Of a stretch of DNA of 64,000 nucleotides, positions 26,125 to 33,727 are shown in pieces (positions within the stretch are counted from its first letter, which is position 1; every line of letters begins with the position of its first letter). A program made the translations under genes and the position numbers. The stretch lies in the NCBI GenBank assembly GCA_023397505.1, contig JAEWUC010000007.1, positions 310,001 through 374,000 of the forward strand. The letters run 5' to 3'. Source of the DNA: Bacteroidota bacterium (GTDB taxonomy: Bacteria; Bacteroidota; Ignavibacteria; Ignavibacteriales; Melioribacteraceae). The notes below the pieces were generated by a model that made no database searches, was not told the DNA's origin, and saw only the letters and a list, made by a program, of their open reading frames with translations.

Positions 26125-26633
26125 ATATACTCCACTATGAGCGGATAAGACCGACAGAACATGATAAATGTTAGGAAATAATTACATATGTAAAGAATTC
26201 CTTACAAAGATAATTTGAAGAAATGTTGAAGTCAAGTATATAGATAATAGGGTAGTGTTTCAGTTTCAATTAAAATGTCATACCCGAATGTTTTTATCGG
26301 GTATACACAATTAGATTCCCGCTTAAAGCGTGCGGGAATGACATATACTGCCCAACCAATATTCAAACTGAGAAGCTACCGATAATAGAGTTCTTAAATA
26401 GGCGAGATGCCTTAATGGAATATGAACTAAAAATACCGGGAATTACAGTTGTATTTAAATTGATATATTCTTTATATTTAAACAACTGCGTACGACATTG
26501 ATAACACCTTTTACTGTCCGAAAAGAATGTAGAATTAACTTTATAAATCATATCGAAAATTTATACCGCTTGAAATTTGTCAAAGAGAAATAGGATTTTT
26601 TTCTTTTAAGGAAATAAAATTCTTAGTGCCTGT
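26125..26633. other. Intergenic region holding the MITE-like copy
   Basis: Apart from the 130-bp element at 26251-26380 no gene is seen. A 62-codon minus-strand frame at 26363-26551 starts outside and ends inside the element and lacks a ribosome-binding site, so I do not call it. Upstream of the gene at 26634 is AT-rich promoter-like DNA. Confidence 0.5.
26243..26388 (+). mobile_element. MITE-like element copy A with 8-bp target duplication
   Basis: The element proper is 26251-26380. Its ends form imperfect terminal inverted repeats (GGTAGTGTTTCAGTTT left; the complement of the right end is GGTAGCTTCTCAGTTT; 13 of 16 match). GATAATAG flanks it on both sides (26243-26250 and 26381-26388) as a perfect 8-bp duplication. 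Inside are two hairpins, CCCGAATG...TCGGG and ATTCCCGC...GCGGGAAT. A second copy in inverse orientation, also 130 bp, is at 52964-53093 outside the integrated element. It encodes no transposase. Confidence 0.85.
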
Positions 26634-26675
26634 ATGTACTTTTTTAAAAAAAATTACACTCTTTATGGGGGTGCT

Positions 26676-27479
26676 ATGTGCTTTGAAGAATTTTCAATAC
26701 TTGAATTAGAAAAGAGACTTGAAGGAATCGAATTACTAGAAGCAAAGATAGAGTTCATTTCTGATGAAATATTAAAGTGTGAAAAAGTTATACAAGAAAT
26801 GCAATTTGATATGAAAGCTGCTATACCGATAGAAATAAAATTCACCATTAAGAAAACCGGGACGGACAAAAAATTAACCGAGTTACTAAATAAAGATGCG
26901 GAGATTCAACATGCTATTGCGAAAAAAATAATTAAGACATGCAAGGAAAAATTATACGAACGGAACATACATTTTTTAGACCGCGCAAAGTTATTAAGAG
27001 AGCATTTTCAATTGAAGTTTGATCTGGCAATTAAAAGTAACGGTATCCATCTTGAAAGTGCTGGAGTCCAACATTTAAATAGAAAAAATGATAAAATTAT
27101 TTGGATGAAAGGGGAAGAAAAACTGTTAGCTTTGTTTAATGCACTATATAAGAACGAGATAATTCCGGAATACAGTAAAGAAGAAATATTATCACATTTT
27201 TCGAATGATAAACTTATTCCTTTTTATGCATGCGATAAAAATATTGAACGATTTTGCTGGAAGGACAGCGACTGCAGATTTGCAGTTTTAATTGATGAAT
27301 TAGCCAAACAGGGAATTATTAACGATGAGAATAAATTCAAGATGTTTGCCACACATTTTGTTAATAATAGGAATAAAGAATTTAAAGGATTAGCTCAGAA
27401 AAGAAGTTATACAGATAATTATACTAAAACGGGTAACCTAATAAGGGAAATATTGAATCAAGTTGGACTGATATCTTAG
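26676..27479 (+). CDS. Hypothetical protein, RteC-like C-terminal region
   Basis: The protein is 267 residues from the ATG at 26676, which has a G-rich stretch (GGGGGTG) upstream, or 281 from the ATG at 26634. The N-terminal half is coiled and charged. The C-terminal half (IIWMKGEEKLLALFNALYKNEII ... HFVNNRNKEFKGLAQK, in pieces) resembles the helical region seen in RteC-type and related proteins of Bacteroidota mobile elements, where it follows a tetracycline-response or mobilisation context. The match is by pattern only. Direction and place next to the HTH/integrase block suggest an element-control role. Confidence 0.55.
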   Translation: MCFEEFSILELEKRLEGIELLEAKIEFISDEILKCEKVIQEMQFDMKAAIPIEIKFTIKKTGTDKKLTELLNKDAEIQHAIAKKIIKTCKEKLYERNIHFLDRAKLLREHFQLKFDLAIKSNGIHLESAGVQHLNRKNDKIIWMKGEEKLLALFNALYKNEIIPEYSKEEILSHFSNDKLIPFYACDKNIERFCWKDSDCRFAVLIDELAKQGIINDENKFKMFATHFVNNRNKEFKGLAQKRSYTDNYTKTGNLIREILNQVGLIS

Positions 27480-27496
27480 ATAACTTTCTTCATCAT

Positions 27497-27594
27497 CTTT
27501 AATGCTCTATTACATTAAATGGCATTAAAGATTAAGCTCTTCAACCAATCTTTAATCGTCTTTAATCTCAATTAACATTAAATGCCATAAAAGC
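27497..27594. repeat. Cluster of CATTAAAG/CTTTAATC repeats
   Basis: Between the RteC-like gene and the HTH gene, about 100 bp contain CTTTAATG, CATTAAATG, CATTAAAGATTA, TCTTTAATC twice in tandem, and CATTAAATG again. They form both direct and inverted pairs. Such density suggests operator or recombination-directionality sites; it could also be an accessory replication site. No protein partner is proven. Confidence 0.5.
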
Positions 27595-27661
27595 GGATAT
27601 ATTCTTTTTGCAGTATTTCTATTTCATATTTCTCATGTAATTAATGAAGATTAATAATCAA

Positions 27662-27686
27662 CCCGACAGAAAGATGCCGGGCAAGC
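27662..27686 (+). repeat. CCCG...CGGGCAAGC palindrome
   Basis: CCCG at 27662 and CGGGCAAGC at 27678-27686 form one copy of the recurring short palindrome. Other copies are at 13519-13542, 16067-16086, 28877-28898 and 28912-28931. This one abuts the start region of the HTH gene. Confidence 0.6.
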
Positions 27687-27698
27687 ATGAGGTGTGAG

Positions 27699-28145
27699 AT
27701 GGGAAAACAGAAAGACTCCTCGACGGTTCGACCTTCTCTTCAACAAGCTCAGAGCTTCGGCTCACCGCGGGCTTTGCTTAGTCGGTCTATACTGCAGAAA
27801 CTTTGCACTCTAGAAAATTTGCTAAAGAAAAAAGATGACAAACCACTGACTTTCAAAGAAGCGTGCGCTTATCTCGGATATGCGCCAAGTTATCTTTACA
27901 AATTAACCTATCGAAAAGTAATTCCGCATTACAAGCCGACGGGGAAGATGATTTTCTTTTCGAAGAATGAGCTGGATGAGTGGATTTATAAAAACAGAAG
28001 TGAGAATTCAGTAGGAAGTAAGGAGAATGATGGCTCGGCTGCGCTCGTCAATAATGATCCCAACCAGGTTGAAATGTTTGATAAGAAGCAAAACCAAAAT
28101 GAAATATTAATTGAGTTTCCGTTGAAGAGTAGAAGAAAGAAATAG
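27699..28145 (+). CDS. HTH (excisionase-type) DNA-binding protein with palindromic insert
   Basis: The central HTH_17/MerR-like domain, LTFKEACAYLGYAPSYLYKL then IPHYKPTGKMIFFSKNELDEWI, is the form found in excisionases and element regulators. The ATG at 27699 follows GAGGTG at short spacing; an in-frame ATG at 27687 is less likely. Residues ~6-34 (DSSTVRPSLQQAQSFGSPRA...) are encoded by a GC-rich palindromic insert (about 27719-27800) unrelated to the domain. A second small palindrome encodes GSAALV near the C-terminus (28029-28048). It leads an operon with the recombinase and primase-helicase. Confidence 0.75.
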   Translation: MGKQKDSSTVRPSLQQAQSFGSPRALLSRSILQKLCTLENLLKKKDDKPLTFKEACAYLGYAPSYLYKLTYRKVIPHYKPTGKMIFFSKNELDEWIYKNRSENSVGSKENDGSAALVNNDPNQVEMFDKKQNQNEILIEFPLKSRRKK

Positions 28146-28188
28146 AACACAGACCCGCCTACCGGACGGCAGGTGACACGGATTTAGT

Positions 28189-29307
28189 ATGATTAACACA
28201 GATGAAAACATAGATGACTTTTTAAAAAAGTTTTCTATAGAGGATTTAGAAAAGATAAAGATGTTGTTTTCTATTATACCAGGACAAGAACCAAAAGAAA
28301 TAGTAACGCTGCGGGTGTTCATGGATGAATATTTGAATCTTATTAAGAGTAACCGATCAAGGTCTTATTACAAATCAGTGAAAATAGCATTTAGCTATTT
28401 AATAGATTTTTTCAACATACAACACGCGATTGATCAGCTGAAACAAAAGAATATTGAGAATTTTCTGATTCATCTACAACAAAAGGTTAATAAAGGTTAT
28501 GTTGTTTACTACCGTAATTTAAAAGCGGCGTTCAATAAAGCCAAAGATTGGGGATATATTAAAGAGAATTACTTCACGAAAGTTAAACTGCCGAAAAGAC
28601 AAAAGTTAGTGCCGGTGTTTATGGACAGTAAGCAGTTATCAGAAATCAGTAAGCAGATAAAAAATGAAATCGTGAAAGATGTTGTTGTATTCGCGTTTTA
28701 TACTGGAATGCGATTGAATGAAATTATTAATCTGAAATGGAAGAATGTCAATAACAGCGCAAGAATTATTACTGTTGGTGATGACAAGTTTATGACAAAA
28801 GGAAGAAATCAACGGTTCATTCCAATCTGCGATGAAGTGTTTGAAATACTTATGAGAAAGAAGTCGGGAACCCCCTCCCGCCTATCGGACGGGCAAGCTT
28901 GTGTTCTCCCTCCCGCAAAGGCGGGACAAGCTCTTAAAAAAGGGGGAGAGGTTTTTGGATTTGTTTTTTGTAAAGATGACGGAAAACGTTTTACCGGGGA
29001 TTACATTTCTAAAAGTTTTAAGCTGGCTTGTAAAGCTGCTGGTGCAGATCAATCAATTCATTTCCATTCGTTGAGACATTCATTTGCTTCTAATCTTGTT
29101 CAGAAAGGTGTTCCACTTTATACGATAAAAGAACTACTCGGGCATTCATCAATTTCAACAACTGAAATTTATTCGCATTTGAATTTGGATTCGTTGCGTG
29201 ATGCGATAAAGTTGTTAGATGAAACCCCCTCTTGTGTTCTCCCCCTTACTAAGGGGGAGAAATCCGGGTTACAGATTTTTAGAATTAATTCCGGAGAAAA
29301 GAGATGA
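28189..29307 (+). CDS. Tyrosine recombinase (second of the element) with in-frame inserts
   Basis: The catalytic residues are present: Arg in FYTGMRLNEIINLKW, His-x-x-Arg in FHSLRHSFAS, His in LGHSSISTTEIYSH, and the nucleophile Tyr in the same motif. The N-terminal SAM-like core-binding domain (YYRNLKAAFNKAKDWGYI) matches the element's other integrase at 43616. Two GC-rich palindromic stretches interrupt it in frame: residues ~228-253 (28871-28948) in a loop between catalytic strands, and ~345-358 (29222-29262) at the C-terminus. Both keep the frame open. The stop overlaps the primase start (ATGA). It may be a dedicated excision or resolution recombinase, or the integrase of an older element. 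Confidence 0.85.
   Translation: MINTDENIDDFLKKFSIEDLEKIKMLFSIIPGQEPKEIVTLRVFMDEYLNLIKSNRSRSYYKSVKIAFSYLIDFFNIQHAIDQLKQKNIENFLIHLQQKVNKGYVVYYRNLKAAFNKAKDWGYIKENYFTKVKLPKRQKLVPVFMDSKQLSEISKQIKNEIVKDVVVFAFYTGMRLNEIINLKWKNVNNSARIITVGDDKFMTKGRNQRFIPICDEVFEILMRKKSGTPSRLSDGQACVLPPAKAGQALKKGGEVFGFVFCKDDGKRFTGDYISKSFKLACKAAGADQSIHFHSLRHSFASNLVQKGVPLYTIKELLGHSSISTTEIYSHLNLDSLRDAIKLLDETPSCVLPLTKGEKSGLQIFRINSGEKR
28871..28948 (+). repeat. Composite palindromic insert inside the recombinase gene
   Basis: An outer CCCCCTC...GGGGGAG pair encloses two CCCG-type units (28877-28898 and 28912-28931). A simpler version of the outer unit, without the inner ones, lies at 29223-29258 in the same gene. Removing it would restore the length seen in the paralogous integrase at this loop. 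Confidence 0.7.
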
Positions 29308-31625
29308 TACAATTTCTGGAAATGGCGAAAGTTTATAGAAATGTTTTTGGATTTAATGTTCTTCCGGTCGAAGGAAAGCGGCCGACAATTCCTTGGGAGA
29401 ATTGGCAACTGATAGAGCAAATGGAAACTGATGTTATTAATCTTGGATGGAATTCTGTAATAACCGGTATTGGCGGAATATGTGGAATAAATGATTTGCG
29501 AACTATTGACTTCGATAAAGTTTCTGAGCACAGCATTGTTGAAATGATTTGCAAACGACTTGGGCTTAGTGAAAAATATATGTGGACAGTTAAAAGTGGA
29601 AGCGGTGCAGGTTATCATATTTGGCTGAAGGTCAGAGAAAGTGAAATGCTTCATAAACGATTGAACGGTCCAAAAAGCGTTTACAGATTTTATTTGAAAG
29701 ACGAAGGTCTATGCGATCATATTGAACTGAGATGGAATAATTCTCAAACTGTCCTTCCTTATTCAAAACACGAAAGTGGAAACAGATACTCATTTCTTTT
29801 TGAAGAACCGAAAGAGCCGCCGACGGAAATAGCATCTGATATTTTGTTAGAATGTTTGGATGAATATTGTGATCGGCAAAAAGAAAAAGAAATACTTGAA
29901 ATAGGTAAACGAACATTTGAACCGGCAAGTTTTGATAAAGAGAAATTGGAAAGTGCAATCGAGTTTTTAGAAAACAATCTTCCGACAAACTGTTATGAGG
30001 AATGGTACCGGATAGGTTTTGGTTTGGTAACAATTGGTGAAGAAGGAAGAAAATATTTTTTGAAGATGAGTCTTGGTAATCAGCATTATCATGATTCAGA
30101 ATTTGAGATAAGTAAAAAGTATGATTCACTGCAGAAAGATTATGATGGAAAGATAACTCTTGGAACAGTTTATCATATTGCTGAAAAGTTCGGTTGGCAA
30201 AAACCGTTTGTAAAGTTCTGGTATATCGAAAATGATAAAACAAAAATCTCTAAACAGAACTTTAAAAGATTTCTTGAAGAGAACGGATTCTGCAAGCTGC
30301 AGCTTGAGCGCGGTTATATTCTGCTGAAGGTTAGCAAGAATATTGTTCGTGAAGTAGAGATATTCAACATCAAGGATTTTGTGATTGACAATCTAAAGAG
30401 ATTAGACGAAGAAAATTTTAAAGAGACTCCACGAATTAAAGTAATTGATGCTGTTATCAAAGGAGCTCCGCAGCATTTTGTTCAGACATTTCTTGAATTC
30501 TTAGAAACCAGGGAACTCGAATTCTTACGAGACACAAAAGAAAAAGGATTTCTTTTTTTCTCGAATTGTTTTGTTGAGATAACATCTGACAAGGTTTCAG
30601 TAAAAAGATATGAAGAGCTGGACGGATTTATTTGGGATAAACAGGTAATCAATAAAAGATTTTCTTTTGAGAGAAAAGAGCCGGAGTTTGGAATCTTTAT
30701 TAAGAACATCTGCAAAAATAATGAGCAAAGGATTTTATCGTTAAGAAGTGCGATCGGATATTTATTGCATAATTATAAAGATTCAACGAATGCTAAAGCT
30801 GTGATTTTCCTTGATGAGAAATTGAGTGATGGTGCTTATGGAAGAAGTGGAAAAGGATTAGTAGCTCAGGCAATAGGTAAGCTGCGGAAAACAATTCGTT
30901 TAGATGGTAGGAATTTTAATTTTTCAAAAAGCTTTAGTTTTCAATCTGTTACTCTTGATACGGCAATAATAGAATTCAATGATGTTACAAAAAAATTCAA
31001 TTTCGATAAGCTCTTCTCAATCATTACCGATGATATCACAGTAGAAAAGAAAAACCAAAATGAAATAATCATTCCATTTCATCAATCACCAAAGATCATC
31101 ATTTCAACAAACTACACAATCGAAGGATCCGACGATTCAACATTAGACAGGCAATTTGTAATTGAGTTTTCGGACCATTATAATAAATCTCACAGACCTA
31201 TCGATGAATTCGGACATAGATTTTATGATGAATGGAGTAATGAGGAATGGAATTGCTTTCTTAATTATATGATCGGTTGCCTCCAGCTGTATTTAAGTAA
31301 AGGACTAATCCAATGTTCACACATAAACTTAGAAAAGAAAAAACTGATTGATTCAACATGTGAAGAGTTTGCTGAATACTTTGAATCATTGGGGTTAAAT
31401 GTTGAGCTTAATAAAAAAGAATTGCTGGAAGACTTTAAGAAAAATTATGATGAATTCTCCGAACTGAAACTTACCAAATTTACCCGGTGGATGAAAGAAG
31501 CGGCCAGGATAAAAGGGCTGGGTGTGAATGAGAGGAAAACCGGAGTTGATAGATTAATAAAATTTATCGATGAAAAATCGATAGCATTTAGTAAAAAGGA
31601 TAAAGATGAATTTGAGCTTTTTTGA
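29304..31625 (+). CDS. Primase-polymerase/SF3-like helicase (element replication)
   Basis: The N-terminal ~200 residues resemble a bifunctional primase/polymerase domain (VYRNVFGFNVLPVEGKRP, the acidic TIDFDK, SGSGAGYHIWLK). A PriCT-like region follows (CYEEWYRIGFGLV...). The C-terminal ~300 residues form a D5/SF3-type ATPase: Walker A-like GRSGKGLVAQAI, Walker B-like AIIEFNDV, and KIIISTNY as motif C. This is the replication protein of many satellites and integrative elements. It overlaps the upstream recombinase by 4 bp. Iteron-like repeats follow about 250 bp downstream. Confidence 0.85.
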   Translation: MIQFLEMAKVYRNVFGFNVLPVEGKRPTIPWENWQLIEQMETDVINLGWNSVITGIGGICGINDLRTIDFDKVSEHSIVEMICKRLGLSEKYMWTVKSGSGAGYHIWLKVRESEMLHKRLNGPKSVYRFYLKDEGLCDHIELRWNNSQTVLPYSKHESGNRYSFLFEEPKEPPTEIASDILLECLDEYCDRQKEKEILEIGKRTFEPASFDKEKLESAIEFLENNLPTNCYEEWYRIGFGLVTIGEEGRKYFLKMSLGNQHYHDSEFEISKKYDSLQKDYDGKITLGTVYHIAEKFGWQKPFVKFWYIENDKTKISKQNFKRFLEENGFCKLQLERGYILLKVSKNIVREVEIFNIKDFVIDNLKRLDEENFKETPRIKVIDAVIKGAPQHFVQTFLEFLETRELEFLRDTKEKGFLFFSNCFVEITSDKVSVKRYEELDGFIWDKQVINKRFSFERKEPEFGIFIKNICKNNEQRILSLRSAIGYLLHNYKDSTNAKAVIFLDEKLSDGAYGRSGKGLVAQAIGKLRKTIRLDGRNFNFSKSFSFQSVTLDTAIIEFNDVTKKFNFDKLFSIITDDITVEKKNQNEIIIPFHQSPKIIISTNYTIEGSDDSTLDRQFVIEFSDHYNKSHRPIDEFGHRFYDEWSNEEWNCFLNYMIGCLQLYLSKGLIQCSHINLEKKKLIDSTCEEFAEYFESLGLNVELNKKELLEDFKKNYDEFSELKLTKFTRWMKEAARIKGLGVNERKTGVDRLIKFIDEKSIAFSKKDKDEFELF

Positions 31626-32115
31626 AAATAATATTTCACTCTTCTTTTCTCTTGATAGAAAAGAAGCAAAAGATCAAGACTGCAAAAAAATGACTAAGAA
31701 TTTCACTCACTCTACTACAAGAAATGAACTCTCCCGCAATATTCATAGAAATATTGAATGCGGGATCAAACAGCATTTCTTGTTTGACGTTTCGTTCGTT
31801 CATTCTTTTAACATCATTTTTTTGAGGTCATGGAAAAACAAAAAAGTGATAATATGAGTTGGCATAGTCACGATGTGGACGTTTGGACACTTTGATTTCT
31901 ATATCGGGCAAGAATTCCTATTTCAAAACGTCCAAGTGTCCAAAGTTATGAATTAAGCATGTTTTCTAAGTTTTATTTGACAGATTGATGGACATTTTGG
32001 ATAAAAACTGTGATGGGAAATGATTTTTGGACGTTTTACTGTTTGGAAAGTGTCTATTTGGACAGTTTGAAATTTTCGAAAAGGTCAGATTAGAATAAAC
32101 TTATTGGAGTTGAAA
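31626..32115. other. Non-coding region downstream of the primase-helicase
   Basis: No gene is supported (an 83-codon frame at 31606-31857 overlaps the primase end and lacks a start signal). Its right half contains the TTTGGAC repeat cluster described separately. A weak inverted pair, GCGGGA/TCCCGC, occurs near 31733-31765. Confidence 0.55.
31874..32071. repeat. TTTGGAC repeat cluster, candidate origin
   Basis: Within 200 bp there are at least six copies of a TTTGGAC(A/G) motif: TGGACGTTTGGACAC at 31876, the reverse-strand GTCCAAGTGTCCA at 31930, TGGACATTTTGG at 31989, TTTGGACG at 32036, TTTGGAAAGTGTC at 32042 and TTTGGACAG at 32057. Direct and inverted copies are mixed in AT-rich DNA next to a primase-helicase. 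That is what iterons of a replication origin look like; an operator cluster is the alternative. Confidence 0.55.
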
Positions 32116-32319
32116 ATGACACTAACACCTCTGAAAGCAATTAAGAAACATTGTTTAGAATGTTCCGGATATGAAAAGAAGCAAGTGCGCGAATGTGTGA
32201 TTAAGGATTGTGTTTTATTCCCTTATCGGCTTGGTTCTAATCCAAACCGTAAAGGATGCACAATTCCGAAAAATGCCGCTTCAACGACAAGTTTTGAAAA
32301 AGCTGATGGTTATGTATAG
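32116..32319 (+). CDS. Small Cys-rich mobile-element protein
   Basis: The 67-residue protein begins MTLTPLKAIKKHCLEC and continues VRECVIKDCVLFPYRLGSNP. This CxxC...C...C pattern ending in a YPYRxGxNP-like motif recurs in small zinc-ribbon-like proteins of phages and mobile elements. The ATG at 32116 follows GGAG at 6 nt, so the TTG 12 bases upstream is not needed. Function unknown. Confidence 0.75.
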   Translation: MTLTPLKAIKKHCLECSGYEKKQVRECVIKDCVLFPYRLGSNPNRKGCTIPKNAASTTSFEKADGYV

Positions 32320-32652
32320 GTGGAGTGAGTTTGTTTTGAAAATGGATTGTGAAAGGGGAGAAATTTTAAGGAAAATAAAATTAGAGCATACTCACAATTG
32401 GATTGTCGTATGTTTTTTTAAATCAGCATCTCTTAAATTATGCTGTAGTAAATGAAAAATTGTCGGTGGAATAAGCATCAAGTCAAAATAAACTTTTAAT
32501 CTGTAGTAGTGGGTATTGCTTGCCAAATAATTAGCAACTTGCTATATTATTATTATGAAGTTGACGGATAAATTAGAATCTCATTAATCTTGATTAATTA
32601 AAATCCAGAAGGGAGAAAAATGTAATATTAACAAATTGCGGGGTGCATTAGT
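32320..32652. other. Intergenic region upstream of the LuxR gene
   Basis: No gene is called. A ribosome-binding-like GGGAG at 32611 is followed by ATG-TAA (32620-32625), a start-stop pair 28 bp before the LuxR ATG. The promoter of the regulator should lie within this AT-rich stretch. Confidence 0.45.
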
Positions 32653-33507
32653 ATGCTCTTATGGAAAATATTAATTATAGTTAATTTAGTTTGTTGGTAC
32701 TTGCCTGTTATTTCCTTCAGAAACAATAAGAAATATTTACTTTTTTTTGTGGTTAATTCGCTTGTTGATCCGATATATATTGCACTTAGGTACACATTTA
32801 ATATTGGAACGTATAATTATATTCCTATTGCACTTTTTTTTGAAGCGATGACTCTACCTTTAATTGATTCAAAGTCGAGAACCGTTACATCTGTTGCTCT
32901 TTTATTAATTGCTTTTTCTGTAGGAATGAATAGCTATCTTGAATTTATTGTTTGTGAATTGGTTATATCATTGATGATCTATTCTATTTTGAAAGATGCT
33001 TTTTCGGCAGTTAAAGAGGAATCGGCGCTTAAAGTATTTCAAATTCTGCTTCTTATTTATTTTTTAAGAAACTTGCTGATGTTTTATTTATACTACTCAA
33101 ATCAAGAAGTACTTACCGAGTATTACACATTGTTCTTAATAATGATAATAATTCTCCCTATTCTAATTGCCTATTACGGACCAGAGAAGAATATTTCAAT
33201 TAGTAAAAAAATTGCAAAGTCACTATCACCTTATATACCCGAAGTTCAAAGGGAGGTATCTGTTCTGGAGATAACAAATAAGAAGAACGGGCACGGATTG
33301 ACTGAAAGAGAGTATGAAATTATTAAGCTTGTGAGTGGAGGTAATACGAATAAGCAAATAGCGGAAAAATTATTTTTATCGAAAAGTTCTATTGACCATG
33401 CAAGAGTTCAGATAAATGAGAAACTTGGTATTTGTAAACGATCCGACTATTTAGAATTCCTTGAAAAGTACTCCTCCCGATTCCCCGCAAAATCGATTAA
33501 AAAATGA
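32653..33507 (+). CDS. LuxR-type regulator with 7-TM sensor domain
   Basis: Residues ~1-185 form about seven hydrophobic helices (LLWKILIIVNLVCWYLPVI, KYLLFFVVNSLVDPIYIAL, up to FLIMIIILPILIAYYG). After a ~30-residue linker the C-terminus is a LuxR HTH (LTEREYEIIKLVSGGNTNKQIAEKLFLSKSSIDHARVQI, in pieces). A membrane-embedded regulator of this kind could sense a lipophilic or membrane signal, possibly the exported peptide. It is the first gene of the biosynthetic cargo, on the same strand, with 220 bp before the ABC exporter. No receiver domain is present. Confidence 0.85.
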   Translation: MLLWKILIIVNLVCWYLPVISFRNNKKYLLFFVVNSLVDPIYIALRYTFNIGTYNYIPIALFFEAMTLPLIDSKSRTVTSVALLLIAFSVGMNSYLEFIVCELVISLMIYSILKDAFSAVKEESALKVFQILLLIYFLRNLLMFYLYYSNQEVLTEYYTLFLIMIIILPILIAYYGPEKNISISKKIAKSLSPYIPEVQREVSVLEITNKKNGHGLTEREYEIIKLVSGGNTNKQIAEKLFLSKSSIDHARVQINEKLGICKRSDYLEFLEKYSSRFPAKSIKK

Positions 33508-33542
33508 GTTTGTTATTACCATATAACTGCATCACAATATTA

Positions 33543-33598
33543 TTGTAATCATTTTTGCATCAATGTTGTAACAGATTTGCAACTTTGTTGTAATGAAA
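33543..33598 (+). promoter_or_regulatory. Five helically phased TTG(T/C)A repeats before the exporter gene
   Basis: TTGTA or TTGCA occurs at 33543, 33555, 33566, 33577 and 33588, at spacings of 12, 11, 11 and 11 bp. The two variants strictly alternate (T, C, T, C, T). All lie on the same face of the helix, in the gap between the LuxR gene and the exporter-maturase operon, about 135 bp before the exporter start. It looks like a cooperative binding array for an activator, plausibly the adjacent LuxR protein. Confidence 0.6.
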
Positions 33599-33727
33599 TA
33601 CCACCTTTTAAAGATATTTTATACCTTAGATTTAATATGCAAATACCAGAAATGTTCATAGCATTTGAACTGAGATTTTTTTCAGCAAAAGGAATAAATT
33701 ATTTTATCCACATTCTAAATTAGCATA

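Noticed and set aside
28871..28948. Frameshift or pseudogene of the recombinase
   Set aside because: The palindromic insert keeps the frame open and all catalytic residues are present on both sides, so the gene is called intact with inserts.
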